DNA from: Streptomyces sp. NBC_01454
Lineage (GTDB): Bacteria; Actinomycetota; Actinomycetes; Streptomycetales; Streptomycetaceae
DNA length: 64,000 nucleotides
NCBI RefSeq assembly: GCF_036227565.1
Contig: NZ_CP109460.1
Span: 6,758,001 to 6,822,000, forward strand
Direction: 5' to 3'
The position numbers and the translations under genes are program-made. Positions 1-8,024 of this stretch are shown one piece after another. Position 1 is the stretch's first letter. Every line of letters begins with the position of its first letter. Below the pieces are notes generated by a model. That model had not been told where the DNA came from and made no database searches. It saw nothing but the letters and a program-made list of their open reading frames with translations.

Positions 1-887
1 AGCCACAGCAGCGCGAAGCCCATCACCGGGACGCCGTAGAGCACCGCGAAGGCAGCCATGGCGTGTGCCAGGGGCGCGCTCACGACGCCCGGGGCGAGGT
101 GGGCGAGGTTGGTGACCGCCGTGGTGGACTGGCCCAGCGGGCCGAGGACGAGGAACAGCGTGGGGGTCAGGGCGAGCGGGAGCGGGCCGTGGTGGATCAG
201 CCGGGACACCACGAGCGGCAGCACCAGCAGTGTGGCCAGCAGGGACATCCCGAACAGCGCGTAGCAGGCCAACAGCAGGGTCTGCTGCCACGGGCCGGCC
301 GGCAGATGCGGGACCAGGGCCGGGCCCGTCGCCGCCGAGACCATGGGGGCGACCAGCGGCAGCAGCCAGACGGGGGAGGCGCTGCCGGGGTCGATGCGGT
401 GCCGGGTCACCATCAGATACGGGACCGCCGCGGCCGCCGCGAGGCCGATGAGGGTGCCCAGGCTCCACAGGACGGCGTCGGCGGCGAGGGCCGCGGGCTC
501 GCCGATGACCTCCCGGCCCACGGCCAGCGTGCCGGCGCCGACCGCCAGCAGTGCCATCGCCGTACAGCCGTAGAAGGGGGCGACCGCCGGGTCCAGCAGA
601 TGGCGGCGCGCCTGGTCCCCGTGGCGGGCCCAGTGCACACCCCGGGCGGCCGTCAAGGTCAGCAGCATCAGCGCCGACAGTGCCCAGACGGCCTGGCAGG
701 CGATCCGGGGCGCGGCCGCGGTGAACGGCAGGACCGCGCCGGCGTTGGCGACGATCGCCGTCCCCATGACGGCGGCATACCAGTTGGGACCGAGATGGCG
801 GACCGAGCGTGCGGGACCGGGGGTGCCGGAACCGGGGGCGCCGGAGCCGGTGGTGGTACGGGAAGGTGCGTGCGCAAGGGTTGCCAT
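1..887 (-). CDS. TDT family transporter (SLAC1/TehA-like), C-terminus beyond window
   Basis: An integral membrane protein of the tellurite-resistance/dicarboxylate transporter (TDT) fold. About 295 residues are visible, and the C-terminus lies beyond base 1. After a Pro/Gly/Ser-rich tail of about 30 residues comes the family-typical opening GPNWYAAVMGTAIVANAG, followed by at least eight hydrophobic segments. TDT proteins export or channel small anions (sulfite, malate, nitrate or chloride); the substrate cannot be told from sequence. The start is the ATG at 887. The gene is divergent from a LysR regulator 96 bp away, and the shared gap holds an LTTR-type palindrome, so the LysR protein probably controls it. 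The fold is well supported; the substrate is open. Confidence 0.82.
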   Translation of the reverse strand, partial: MATLAHAPSRTTTGSGAPGSGTPGPARSVRHLGPNWYAAVMGTAIVANAGAVLPFTAAAPRIACQAVWALSALMLLTLTAARGVHWARHGDQARRHLLDPAVAPFYGCTAMALLAVGAGTLAVGREVIGEPAALAADAVLWSLGTLIGLAAAAAVPYLMVTRHRIDPGSASPVWLLPLVAPMVSAATGPALVPHLPAGPWQQTLLLACYALFGMSLLATLLVLPLVVSRLIHHGPLPLALTPTLFLVLGPLGQSTTAVTNLAHLAPGVVSAPLAHAMAAFAVLYGVPVMGFALLW

Positions 888-943
888 GCCTTCAGGATTG
901 TCGCCCGGGACCGCCGTCACCAGGGGCATCGTGTCTATGAGGG

Positions 944-960
944 CATAAGCTGGGGTTATG
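944..960. promoter_or_regulatory. LysR-type operator in the divergent TDT/LysR promoter
   Basis: CATAA-N7-TTATG is a perfect inverted repeat that contains the T-N11-A signature (T946, A958) of LysR-family binding sites. It lies between the divergent starts at 887 and 984, where an LTTR recognition site is expected. This is inference from motif and position. Confidence 0.6.
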
Positions 961-983
961 TGCAGTGAGCAGGTGGTGGGGGA

Positions 984-1916
984 GTGAGGGCCGAGGAGGA
1001 CGAGCCGGTCGTGTCGCTGGCGCACCGGGTACCGGATCTCGGCGCGCTGGAGCTGCTGCTCGCCGTCGCCCGGCTCGGCAGTCTGGGGCGGGCCGCCCGT
1101 GCGCAGGGCATCAGCCAGCCCGCCGCCAGCAGCCGGATCCGGTCCATGGAGCGGCAGTTGGGGGTCGGGCTGCTCGAACGCTCGCCGCGCGGCTCCCGGC
1201 TGACGGACGCCGGGGCGCTGGTGACGGACTGGGCGCGGCGGGTGGTGGAGGCGGCCGAGGCGTTCGACGCGGGGGCGCAGGCCCTGCGCGGGCAGCGCGA
1301 TTCGCGGCTGCGGGTCGCGGCCAGCATGACGATCGCCGAGTATCTGCTGCCGGGGTGGCTGATCGCGCTGCGCGCCCAGCGGCCCGGGACCGCCGTCTCG
1401 CTGCTCGCCGGCAATTCCCGCGCGGTCGCCGAACGGCTGCTGACGGGCGCGGCCGACCTCGGTTTCGTGGAGGGGCTGGAGGTACCGGCGGGGCTGGACG
1501 GGACGGTCATCGGGCACGACCGGCTGCTCGTGGTGGCCGCGCCGTCCCACCCCTGGGCCCGGCGGCGTACGCAGCTGACCGCCGCCGAACTCGCCGCCAC
1601 CCCGCTGATCCTGCGCGAGCGCGGTTCGGGGACCCGGGCGGTGCTGGACGCGGCGCTGGCCCGCCACGGCGGCCTGGCCGCGCCGCTCCTCGAACTCGCC
1701 TCGACCACCGCCGTGAAGGCGGCGGTGGTGAGCGAGGCGGCACCGTCCGTCCTGAGTGAACTCGCCGTCGGTGAGGAGCTGACCGCGCGCCGGCTGGTGG
1801 AGATTCCGGTCGGCGGGCTGCGGCTGGGACGGGAGCTGCGCGCCGTGTGGCCGGCCGGTCAGCGCCCGGTGGGCCCGGCCCGCCAGCTGCTGGGACTGAC
1901 CCGCGCGGCGGCCTGA
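984..1916 (+). CDS. LysR family transcriptional regulator
   Basis: A LysR-type regulator. The N-terminal winged helix-turn-helix (about residues 18-75, with a motif resembling GRAARAQGISQPAASSRI) is followed by an effector-binding domain of about 220 residues. It is of normal length for the family, with no missing elements. The start could be GTG 984 or the in-frame GTG 1011; the second has GAGGA about 11 bases upstream and gives a more typical N-terminus. It is divergent from the TDT transporter, and a T-N11-A palindrome at 944-960 is its likely operator. The effector is unknown. Confidence 0.85.
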   Translation: MRAEEDEPVVSLAHRVPDLGALELLLAVARLGSLGRAARAQGISQPAASSRIRSMERQLGVGLLERSPRGSRLTDAGALVTDWARRVVEAAEAFDAGAQALRGQRDSRLRVAASMTIAEYLLPGWLIALRAQRPGTAVSLLAGNSRAVAERLLTGAADLGFVEGLEVPAGLDGTVIGHDRLLVVAAPSHPWARRRTQLTAAELAATPLILRERGSGTRAVLDAALARHGGLAAPLLELASTTAVKAAVVSEAAPSVLSELAVGEELTARRLVEIPVGGLRLGRELRAVWPAGQRPVGPARQLLGLTRAAA

Positions 1917-1953
1917 GCGGCGGCCGCGCCGGTGGGCCGCCCCGCGCGCGGGA

Positions 1954-2649
1954 TCACCTCGCCGCGGCCGCCGTGCTCGCCGCCACCAGCGCTTCCATCA
2001 CCCGGGTGTCGTCGCCGGCCTCCGGATGCCACTGCACCGCCAGCGTGAAGCCGGGCGTGTCCGGCAGCTCCAGCGCTTCGATGGTGCCGTCCTCCGCGTG
2101 GGCCGAGGCCAGCAGTCCGCGGCCGAGCCGGTCCACGGCCTGGTGGTGGTACGTCGGTACGGAGACCGGCTCGGGCAGGGTGCGGGCCAGCAGCGTCCCG
2201 GGAACCGGCTTGATGTCGTGCCGTTCGAAGACCCCGGGGGCGCCGGCATGGCCGTCGAGGTGCTGGACGAGGGTGCCGCCCCGCGCCACGTTCAGCAGCT
2301 GCAGGCCGCGGCAGATGCCCAGCAGCGGTACCCCGCCCGCCAACGCGGCCTCGATCAGGGCCAGTTCCCAGGCGTCCCGGTCCAGGGACGGCGGCCCGGT
2401 GCGGGGGTGCGGCTCCGCGCCGTACCGCGCCGGGGCCACATCCGCGCCGCCGGCGATCACCACCGCGTCCAGCCGGGCGACCGTCGCGGCGGCGGCCGCC
2501 GGATCGCCCGGCGGCAGCAGCACGGGGAGCCCGCCCGAGCGCTGCACCAGCCGCGGATATCCGGCGGGCACCAGCGCGGCCGGCAGCGTCCAGACCCCCC
2601 AGCTGGCTTCCTGCTGGTAGGTGCTGATGCCGATGAGAGGCTTGGACAC
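1954..2649 (-). CDS. Class I glutamine-amidotransferase-like gamma-glutamyl hydrolase (PuuD type)
   Basis: A 231-residue protein related to PuuD, which hydrolyses gamma-glutamyl amides to release glutamate. The nucleophile elbow LLGICRG places the catalytic Cys near residue 113, and WHPEAGDD near the C-terminus supplies the His/Glu of the triad. No synthetase domain is attached, so it is a stand-alone hydrolase. The chosen start is GTG 2649, 13 bp after the permease stop; a longer in-frame version from 2685 would overlap the permease. It is co-directional with the permease and probably co-transcribed. In context it should perform the last step, splitting the oxidised gamma-glutamyl intermediate made by the GlnA4, SDR and aldehyde dehydrogenase steps. 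Confidence 0.85.
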   Translation of the reverse strand: MSKPLIGISTYQQEASWGVWTLPAALVPAGYPRLVQRSGGLPVLLPPGDPAAAAATVARLDAVVIAGGADVAPARYGAEPHPRTGPPSLDRDAWELALIEAALAGGVPLLGICRGLQLLNVARGGTLVQHLDGHAGAPGVFERHDIKPVPGTLLARTLPEPVSVPTYHHQAVDRLGRGLLASAHAEDGTIEALELPDTPGFTLAVQWHPEAGDDTRVMEALVAASTAAAAR

Positions 2650-2662
2650 GGATCCCGTCCCT

Positions 2663-4216
2663 TCAGATATCCAGTTCGTGCTCAATGGCGGCCAGCTCCT
2701 CGGCCGAGCCCTGGACCTTCGGGCCGGTGAACCACTTGCGGGCCGATACCAGCCACCAGATGCCGGCGAAGCCGAGGACGACGAGGACGGCGAGCGGGGT
2801 GTAGTTGAAGGTGTCCGCCGTGACCGGGCTGCTCGTCGGGAGCATGAAGAGTACGGAGATGACCAGGGTCCAGCCGACGGCGATGATGCCGACGATCTTG
2901 CTCCAGCGGCCGAGGTGCCACGGGCCGCGCTCGAACCGGTCGCCCTGCAGCAGGCGGAGGAAGATGGGCAGGACGTAGGCGATGTACAGGCCGATCACGG
3001 CGATCGAGGTGACGGCCGCGTACGCCGTGGTGTTCCACAGGTAGGGCAGGCCCAGCAGGAAGGCACCGCCGGCGGACAGCCAGACCGCGTTGGTCGGGGT
3101 CTTGGTCCGCTTGTTGATGCGGTGCCACAGCCGGGAGCCGGGCAGCGCGCCGTCCCGGGAGAAGGCGTAGATCATGCGCGAGTTGGCGGTGACCGACGCC
3201 ATGCCGCAGAAGAACTGGGCGCCGATGGCGATCAGCAGGAGCAGCTTGCCGCCGGTGCTGCCGAGGGCGTCGATGAAGATCTGCGCCGGGGGGACGCCGG
3301 TCTTGCTGTTCAGTGCGCCGTCGTAGTCCTGGATGGCGAAGGTGATGCCGACCAGCAGGATCCAGCCGGCGACCAGCGAGACGAGGATCGACATCACGAT
3401 GCCGCGCGGCCCGGCCTTCGCCGCGTCGTGGGTCTCCTCGGTCATATGTGCCGAGGCGTCGTAGCCGGTGAAGGTGTACTGCGCGAGCAGCAGTCCCAGC
3501 AGCCCGACGTAGAGGCTGGAGTGCCAGCCGGTGTTGTTGACGACGTGCGTGAAGACGTAGGAGGCGGACTGGTGCTTCGACGGCACGACGACCAACGCGC
3601 CCACGATGACCAGCACACCGAAGACGTGCCACCACACGCTGACGTTGTTGAGCAGGGAGACCAGCTTCACGCCGAGGGTGTTCAGCAGGCCGTGCGCCAG
3701 CAGGACCAGTCCGAACAGCATGATGGTGTGTGCCGGGGTGGCGGTGAAGCCGAACTGCAGGTCCAGCAGCGCGTTCAGGAAGGACGCGGCCCCGAAGTCG
3801 ACGCCCGCGGTCACCGCGACCTGGCCGAGGAAGTTGAACCAGCCGGTGAACCAGGACCAGGCCGGGCCGCGCGAGGGGGCCAGCTTCGCCGCCCAGTAGT
3901 ACAGGCCGCCCGCTGTCGGGTAGCTGGAGCAGACCTCGGCCATCGCCAGGCCCACGAACAGGGTCATGGTGCCGACCAGCGGCCAGCCCCAGGTGATCAG
4001 AGCGGGTCCCCCGGTGTTCATGCCGAAGCCGTACAGCGTCAGACAGCCGGAGAGGACCGAGATGATGCTGAACGAGACGGCGAAGTTGGAGAACGCCGAC
4101 ATGGAGCGGGCGAGTTCCTGAGCGTAACCGAGTTGGTGGAGGCGCTCTTCGTCGCTGGAGAGCTGCGGAGTGTGATGTTCCTGGTCTGGGTCCGTCGCGT
4201 GCTTGTCGAGTGACAC
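2663..4216 (-). CDS. APC superfamily amino acid/amine permease
   Basis: A 517-residue permease of the amino acid-polyamine-organocation superfamily, closest in character to GABA/amino-acid permeases. The visible features are an N-terminal cytoplasmic tail with HQLGYAQELAR, a first helix containing FAVSFSIISVLSGCL, the FSRDGALPGSRLWH loop, and about 12 hydrophobic segments. The start GTG at 4216 has a strong GGAGG six bases upstream, whereas a longer in-frame version from 4366 lacks one and would run across the operator. It lies upstream of the gamma-glutamyl hydrolase in the same transcript. A 22-bp palindrome at 4286-4307 is placed to let the neighbouring GntR repressor control it. It likely imports ethanolamine or a related amine; the substrate is inferred from the neighbours only. 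Confidence 0.88.
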   Translation of the reverse strand: MSLDKHATDPDQEHHTPQLSSDEERLHQLGYAQELARSMSAFSNFAVSFSIISVLSGCLTLYGFGMNTGGPALITWGWPLVGTMTLFVGLAMAEVCSSYPTAGGLYYWAAKLAPSRGPAWSWFTGWFNFLGQVAVTAGVDFGAASFLNALLDLQFGFTATPAHTIMLFGLVLLAHGLLNTLGVKLVSLLNNVSVWWHVFGVLVIVGALVVVPSKHQSASYVFTHVVNNTGWHSSLYVGLLGLLLAQYTFTGYDASAHMTEETHDAAKAGPRGIVMSILVSLVAGWILLVGITFAIQDYDGALNSKTGVPPAQIFIDALGSTGGKLLLLIAIGAQFFCGMASVTANSRMIYAFSRDGALPGSRLWHRINKRTKTPTNAVWLSAGGAFLLGLPYLWNTTAYAAVTSIAVIGLYIAYVLPIFLRLLQGDRFERGPWHLGRWSKIVGIIAVGWTLVISVLFMLPTSSPVTADTFNYTPLAVLVVLGFAGIWWLVSARKWFTGPKVQGSAEELAAIEHELDI

Positions 4217-4285
4217 AACGCCTCCGAGGGCCTTCGGGAGTCCGTGGCGGGTACGGCGTTCGGCGAACCGCTCCTGCCTCGCAAT

Positions 4286-4307
4286 AAAGGTATGGGGCGA
4301 TACCTTT
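4286..4307. promoter_or_regulatory. Candidate FadR/GntR operator upstream of the permease
   Basis: AAAGGTAT-N6-ATACCTTT is a perfect 8-bp inverted repeat, equivalently AAAGGT-N10-ACCTTT, about 70 bp upstream of the permease start. A second site with the same half-site and spacing lies at 5132-5153 upstream of the repressor and glnA4. FadR-family GntR proteins bind sites of this GGT-N-ACC style. Confidence 0.7.
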
Positions 4308-4381
4308 GCTCCCAGGGCGGCTGAGCGCAAGACCTGTGCGTAAAAGAATGGTGAACGCGCGCTCACGGCGCGGGGCGGGGC

Positions 4382-5113
4382 TCAGGGCGCGGGGGCCGTC
4401 AGGAAGCCGCGTAGCAGCGCCGCGGTCCCGCAGCAGTGCTCGCGCATCACCTCGCGCGCACCGTCCGCGTCGCCCTCCAGCACCGCCTCGACCAGCGCGC
4501 CGTGCTGGGCCTGGGAGTGCTCCAGATTGCGCACCAGCAGCGGGATGCAGTCCAGCAGGTCGTTCACGCGCGCCCGCACCGCCGCGTACTGCGCCGCCAG
4601 CGACGAGGAGCCGGACAGCTCGGCGAGCGTCAGGTGCAGCAGGGTGTCGCGGCGGCGGTAGTCGGCCAGCGGGGCCTCCTGGGTCGCCGCGAGCGCCCCC
4701 CGCAGCCGGCCCTGCTGCACGTCGGACAGCCCGTGGGCGGCGCACAGCCCGGCCGCGCCCACCTCCAGCACCTCCCGGAAACGCAGGGTGTCCTCGACGT
4801 CGATCTTCCCGATCCGGCGCCGCAGCTCGGCCTCGCCGGGATTCTTGGCCCGCACCCGGACGAAGGTGCCGCCGTAGCGCCCGCGCCGGCTCTCCACCAG
4901 GCCCTCGTCCTGGAGCACCTTGAGCACCTCGCGCAGGGTGACCCGGCTGATCTGCAGTCGCTCCGCCAGTTCCCGTTCCGCGGGCAGCCGTTCGCCCTGG
5001 GGCACCAGACCGAGCCGGACGATCTGGAGTATCTGCTCCAGGGCCTCCTCGAAACCATTGCCCGCCCGCACCGGCCGCAGCACGGGTGCCAGCCGGTCAT
5101 CCGTACCGTCCAT
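4382..5113 (-). CDS. FadR-subfamily GntR transcriptional regulator (EpuRII-like)
   Basis: A 243-residue GntR regulator of the FadR type. The N-terminal winged helix (about residues 20-85, with LPAERELAERLQISRVTLREVLKVL) is followed by an all-helical FCD effector domain that contains FREVLEVGAAGLCA and an HLTLAELSG segment. The start ATG 5113 has GGAAGGGG upstream; an upstream extension to 5275 would overlap glnA4 antisense and is unlikely. It is divergent from the GlnA4-like gene and sits between it and the permease operon. In S. coelicolor, a regulator named EpuRII next to glnA4 has been described as controlling ethanolamine use. The match here is by position and family, from memory. Confidence 0.85.
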   Translation of the reverse strand: MDGTDDRLAPVLRPVRAGNGFEEALEQILQIVRLGLVPQGERLPAERELAERLQISRVTLREVLKVLQDEGLVESRRGRYGGTFVRVRAKNPGEAELRRRIGKIDVEDTLRFREVLEVGAAGLCAAHGLSDVQQGRLRGALAATQEAPLADYRRRDTLLHLTLAELSGSSSLAAQYAAVRARVNDLLDCIPLLVRNLEHSQAQHGALVEAVLEGDADGAREVMREHCCGTAALLRGFLTAPAP

Positions 5114-5131
5114 CGCCACCCCTTCCCAATC

Positions 5132-5153
5132 AATGGTTCGTGTGCCTACCTTA
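5132..5153. promoter_or_regulatory. Candidate GntR operator in the divergent gntR/glnA4 promoter
   Basis: AATGGT-N10-ACCTTA has the same architecture as the perfect site at 4286-4307 (AAAGGT-N10-ACCTTT). It sits between the repressor start at 5113 and the ligase start at 5187, so one bound dimer could act on both divergent genes. Confidence 0.6.
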
Positions 5154-5186
5154 TGACCTCCGGATGCAGTGACAGGAGGCAATACC

Positions 5187-6554
5187 GTGGCAGAACGCAC
5201 GCCCCCACTCTCCGTCGAGGAACTCAGGGTCCTCGTCGACGCCGGGGAGATCGACACTGTCGTCCTCGCCTTCACCGATATGCAAGGCAGGCTTCAGGGC
5301 AAGCGGTTCGCGGCCCGATATTTCCTCGACACCGTCCTCGACCACGGCACGGAGGGCTGCAACTACCTCCTCGCCGTCGACGTCGACCTCAACACCGTCG
5401 AGGGCTACGCGATGTCCTCGTGGGAACGCGGCTACGGAGACTTCGCCATGCACGGCGATGTCGCCACCCTGCGCCGCATCCCCTGGAACGCCGGCACCGC
5501 CCTGATCACCGCCGACCTCGCCTGGCACGACCGCTCCCCGGTCGTCGCCTCGCCCCGGCAGATCCTGCGGCGCCAGCTCGACCGTCTCGCCGAGCGGGGC
5601 TGGAGCGCGTACGCCGGCACCGAGCTGGAGTTCATGCTCTTCAAGGACTCCTACGAGGACGCCTGGTCCCGCGGCTACCGCGAGATGAACCCCGCCAACC
5701 AGTGGAACGGCGACTACTCCGTCCTCGGCACCGGCCGCGTCGAGCCCGTCCTGCGCCGGATCCGCAACGAGATGGGCGCGGCCGGGATGACCGTCGAGTC
5801 CGCCAAGGGCGAGTGCAACCTCGGCCAGCACGAGATCGTGTTCGTCTACGACGAGGCGCTCACCACCTGCGACCAGCACAGCATCTACAAGACCGGCGCC
5901 AAGGAGATCGCCGCCCAGGAGGGCATGTCGCTCACCTTCATGGCGAAGTACGACGAGCGCGAGGGCAACTCCTGTCATATCCACCTCTCGCTGCAGGACG
6001 AGGACGGCCGGCCGGTGCTGGCCGACGACAACGGCCCGTACGGCATGTCGAAGACCATGCAGCACTTCCTGGCGGGCCAGGTCGCCGCGATGCGTGACTT
6101 CACGCTCTTCTACGCGCCCAACATCAACTCCTACAAGCGCTTCCGCCCCGGCTCCTTCGCGCCCACCGCCGTCGCCTGGGGCCCCGACAACCGCACCTGC
6201 GCCCTGCGGGTGGTCGGCCACGGCCGCGCCCACCGCCTGGAGAACCGGCTGCCCGGTGGCGATGTGAACCCCTACCTCGCGGTCGCCGGCATGGTCGCGG
6301 CGGGCCTGTACGGCATCGAGCACGAGCTGGAGCTCCCCGAGGCGACCACCGGCAACGCCTACAACGGCGACGCCGCGCACGTCCCCACCACCCTCCGCGA
6401 GGCCGCCGAGCTGTGGGAGCACAGCCCGATCGCCCGGGAGGCCTTCGGCGACGAGGTCGTCGACCACTACCGCCACATGGCCCGCGTCGAGCAGGACGCC
6501 TACGACGCGGCCGTCACGGACTGGGAGCGCTTCCGCTCCTTCGAGCGCATGTAA
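5187..6554 (+). CDS. glnA4: GlnA4-like gamma-glutamylethanolamide synthetase
   Basis: A 455-residue glutamine-synthetase-fold ligase that attaches glutamate through its gamma-carboxyl to an amine. In order, the motifs are the Mg/ATP-binding GTELEFML (about residue 150), AKGECNLGQHEIVF, NSCHIHLSL in place of the GS nucleotide-loop motif, RRPGSFAP, the Arg-rich NRTCALRVVG, and LENRLPGGDVNPYLA. The adenylylation-site tyrosine region of true GSI is absent. The start is GTG 5187, seven bases after AGGAGG at 5174-5179. It is followed after 11 bp by an aldehyde dehydrogenase and then an SDR. In S. coelicolor this gene position encodes GlnA4, which forms gamma-glutamylethanolamide. A polyamine ligase (GlnA3-like) is the alternative. 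Confidence 0.83.
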   Translation: MAERTPPLSVEELRVLVDAGEIDTVVLAFTDMQGRLQGKRFAARYFLDTVLDHGTEGCNYLLAVDVDLNTVEGYAMSSWERGYGDFAMHGDVATLRRIPWNAGTALITADLAWHDRSPVVASPRQILRRQLDRLAERGWSAYAGTELEFMLFKDSYEDAWSRGYREMNPANQWNGDYSVLGTGRVEPVLRRIRNEMGAAGMTVESAKGECNLGQHEIVFVYDEALTTCDQHSIYKTGAKEIAAQEGMSLTFMAKYDEREGNSCHIHLSLQDEDGRPVLADDNGPYGMSKTMQHFLAGQVAAMRDFTLFYAPNINSYKRFRPGSFAPTAVAWGPDNRTCALRVVGHGRAHRLENRLPGGDVNPYLAVAGMVAAGLYGIEHELELPEATTGNAYNGDAAHVPTTLREAAELWEHSPIAREAFGDEVVDHYRHMARVEQDAYDAAVTDWERFRSFERM

Positions 6555-6565
6555 GGAACCCGCAC

Positions 6566-7939
6566 GTGTCCCATGGTCTGCACGAGCTGACGATTCTCAA
6601 CCCGGCGACCGAGGAGGTGGTGGCCACCGTGCCCACCACCTCCCCCGACGAGGTCGACGCCGCGGTCCGGCGGGCAGCCAGAGCCCAGCAGGCCTGGGCC
6701 GCGGTGGCACCCGGCGACCGGGCCCGGCTGCTGCGGCGCTTCGCCGACGTCGTCGACGCCCATATCGAGCCGCTCGCCGCACTCGAACTGAAAGAAGCCG
6801 GCCACCCCCTGGACAACGCCCGGTGGGAGGCGGGCAACGTCCGCGATCTGCTGCACTACGCGGCCGGGGGAGTGGAGCGCCTGAACGGCACCCAGATCCC
6901 GGTCGCCGGCGGCCTGAACCTCACCGTCCAGGAGCCGCTCGGCGTGGTCGCCGTCATCGCGCCCTGGAACTTCCCGATGCCGATCGCCGCCTGGGGCACC
7001 GCCCCCGCGCTCGCGGCCGGCAACGCGGTCCTCCTCAAGCCCGCCGAGACCACCCCGCTCACCGCGCTCCAGCTCGCCGAACTCGCCCTGGAGGCCGGCC
7101 TGCCCGAGGGCCTCTTCCAGGTCCTGACCGGCGAGGGGCCGGTCACCGGCACCGCGCTGGTCGAGCACCCGGGCGTCGCCAAGGTCGTCTTCACCGGCTC
7201 CACCGCCACCGGCCGGCAGATCGCCGCCCGCTGCGCGGCGCAGACCAAGCGGCTCACCCTGGAACTCGGCGGCAAGAGCCCCAACATCGTCTTCGCCGAC
7301 GCGGATGTCGAGGCCGCCGCGGCCGCCGCCCCCGGCTCCTTCCTCGACAACACCGGCCAGGACTGCTGCGCCCGCAGCCGCATCCTCGTCCAGCGCGGCG
7401 TCTACGACCGGTTCATGGAGCTGCTGGAGCCCGCCGTCAAGGCGTTCACCGTCGGCGACCCGGCGGATCCGGCCACCCAGATGGGCCCGCTGATCTCCGC
7501 CGCCCAGCGCGCGCGGGTACGGTCCTACGTCCCCGAGGACGCCCCGGCCGCCATCCGCGGCGAGGCGCCCGCCGGCAAGGGCTTCTGGTACCCGGCCACC
7601 GTCCTGGAGGGGCGCCCCGAGGACCGTACGGCCGTCGAGGAGATCTTCGGCCCGGTCGCCGTGGTCCTGCCCTTCGACGACGAGGCCGACGCGGTCCGGA
7701 TCGCCAACGCCAGCGACTACGGCCTGTCCGGCTCGCTGTGGACCCGTGACGTGAGCCGCGCCCTGCGGGTCTCGCGCGCGGTGGCGGCCGGCAACCTCTC
7801 CGTCAACTCCCACAGCAGCGTGCGCTATTGGACCCCCTTCGGTGGGTTCAAGCAGTCCGGCCTCGGCCGTGAACTCGGCCCGGACGCGCTGACCGCCTTC
7901 ACCGAGACCAAGAACATCTTCTTCAGCACCGAGGGCTGA
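6566..7939 (+). CDS. NAD(P)-dependent aldehyde dehydrogenase
   Basis: A 457-residue aldehyde dehydrogenase of the usual family length. The visible motifs are the cofactor-binding APWNFPMP, FTGSTATGRQIA, the general-base Glu in LTLELGGKSPN, the nucleophile region NTGQDCCARSR, and EEIFGPVAVV. The start is GTG 6566 with AAGGAA eight bases upstream, 11 bp after the ligase stop, so the two are co-transcribed. The context suggests oxidation of a gamma-glutamyl aldehyde to the acid, analogous to PuuC in the E. coli putrescine route; that specific substrate is inferred. Confidence 0.85.
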   Translation: MSHGLHELTILNPATEEVVATVPTTSPDEVDAAVRRAARAQQAWAAVAPGDRARLLRRFADVVDAHIEPLAALELKEAGHPLDNARWEAGNVRDLLHYAAGGVERLNGTQIPVAGGLNLTVQEPLGVVAVIAPWNFPMPIAAWGTAPALAAGNAVLLKPAETTPLTALQLAELALEAGLPEGLFQVLTGEGPVTGTALVEHPGVAKVVFTGSTATGRQIAARCAAQTKRLTLELGGKSPNIVFADADVEAAAAAAPGSFLDNTGQDCCARSRILVQRGVYDRFMELLEPAVKAFTVGDPADPATQMGPLISAAQRARVRSYVPEDAPAAIRGEAPAGKGFWYPATVLEGRPEDRTAVEEIFGPVAVVLPFDDEADAVRIANASDYGLSGSLWTRDVSRALRVSRAVAAGNLSVNSHSSVRYWTPFGGFKQSGLGRELGPDALTAFTETKNIFFSTEG

Positions 7940-7943
7940 CACC

Positions 7944-7961
7944 CCGGGGGCCCGCCCCCGG
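7944..7961. terminator. GC-rich hairpin between aldehyde dehydrogenase and SDR
   Basis: An 8-bp perfect stem (CCGGGGGC / GCCCCCGG) with a 2-base loop lies just after the aldehyde dehydrogenase stop. It has no T-tract, so it is more likely a processing or partial termination element than a complete stop. Confidence 0.35.
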
Positions 7962-8024
7962 ACCTCAGCCGGCCGGGTGCGAGCCCGGCAGTGTCCCCCG
8001 CCACCCCAGAGAAAGGCCCCCGAA

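Noticed and set aside
63..968. A plus-strand 301-codon frame at the left edge
   Set aside because: It is a shadow of the minus-strand TDT transporter, whose membrane segments and family opening are clear.
2650..2685. A longer start for the gamma-glutamyl hydrolase
   Set aside because: It would overlap the permease end, and the added residues do not match the family start; GTG 2649 begins at SKPLIGIST as expected.
2621..4213. A 530-codon plus-strand frame through the permease region
   Set aside because: It is antisense to a well-defined permease, has low-complexity composition and no ribosome site.
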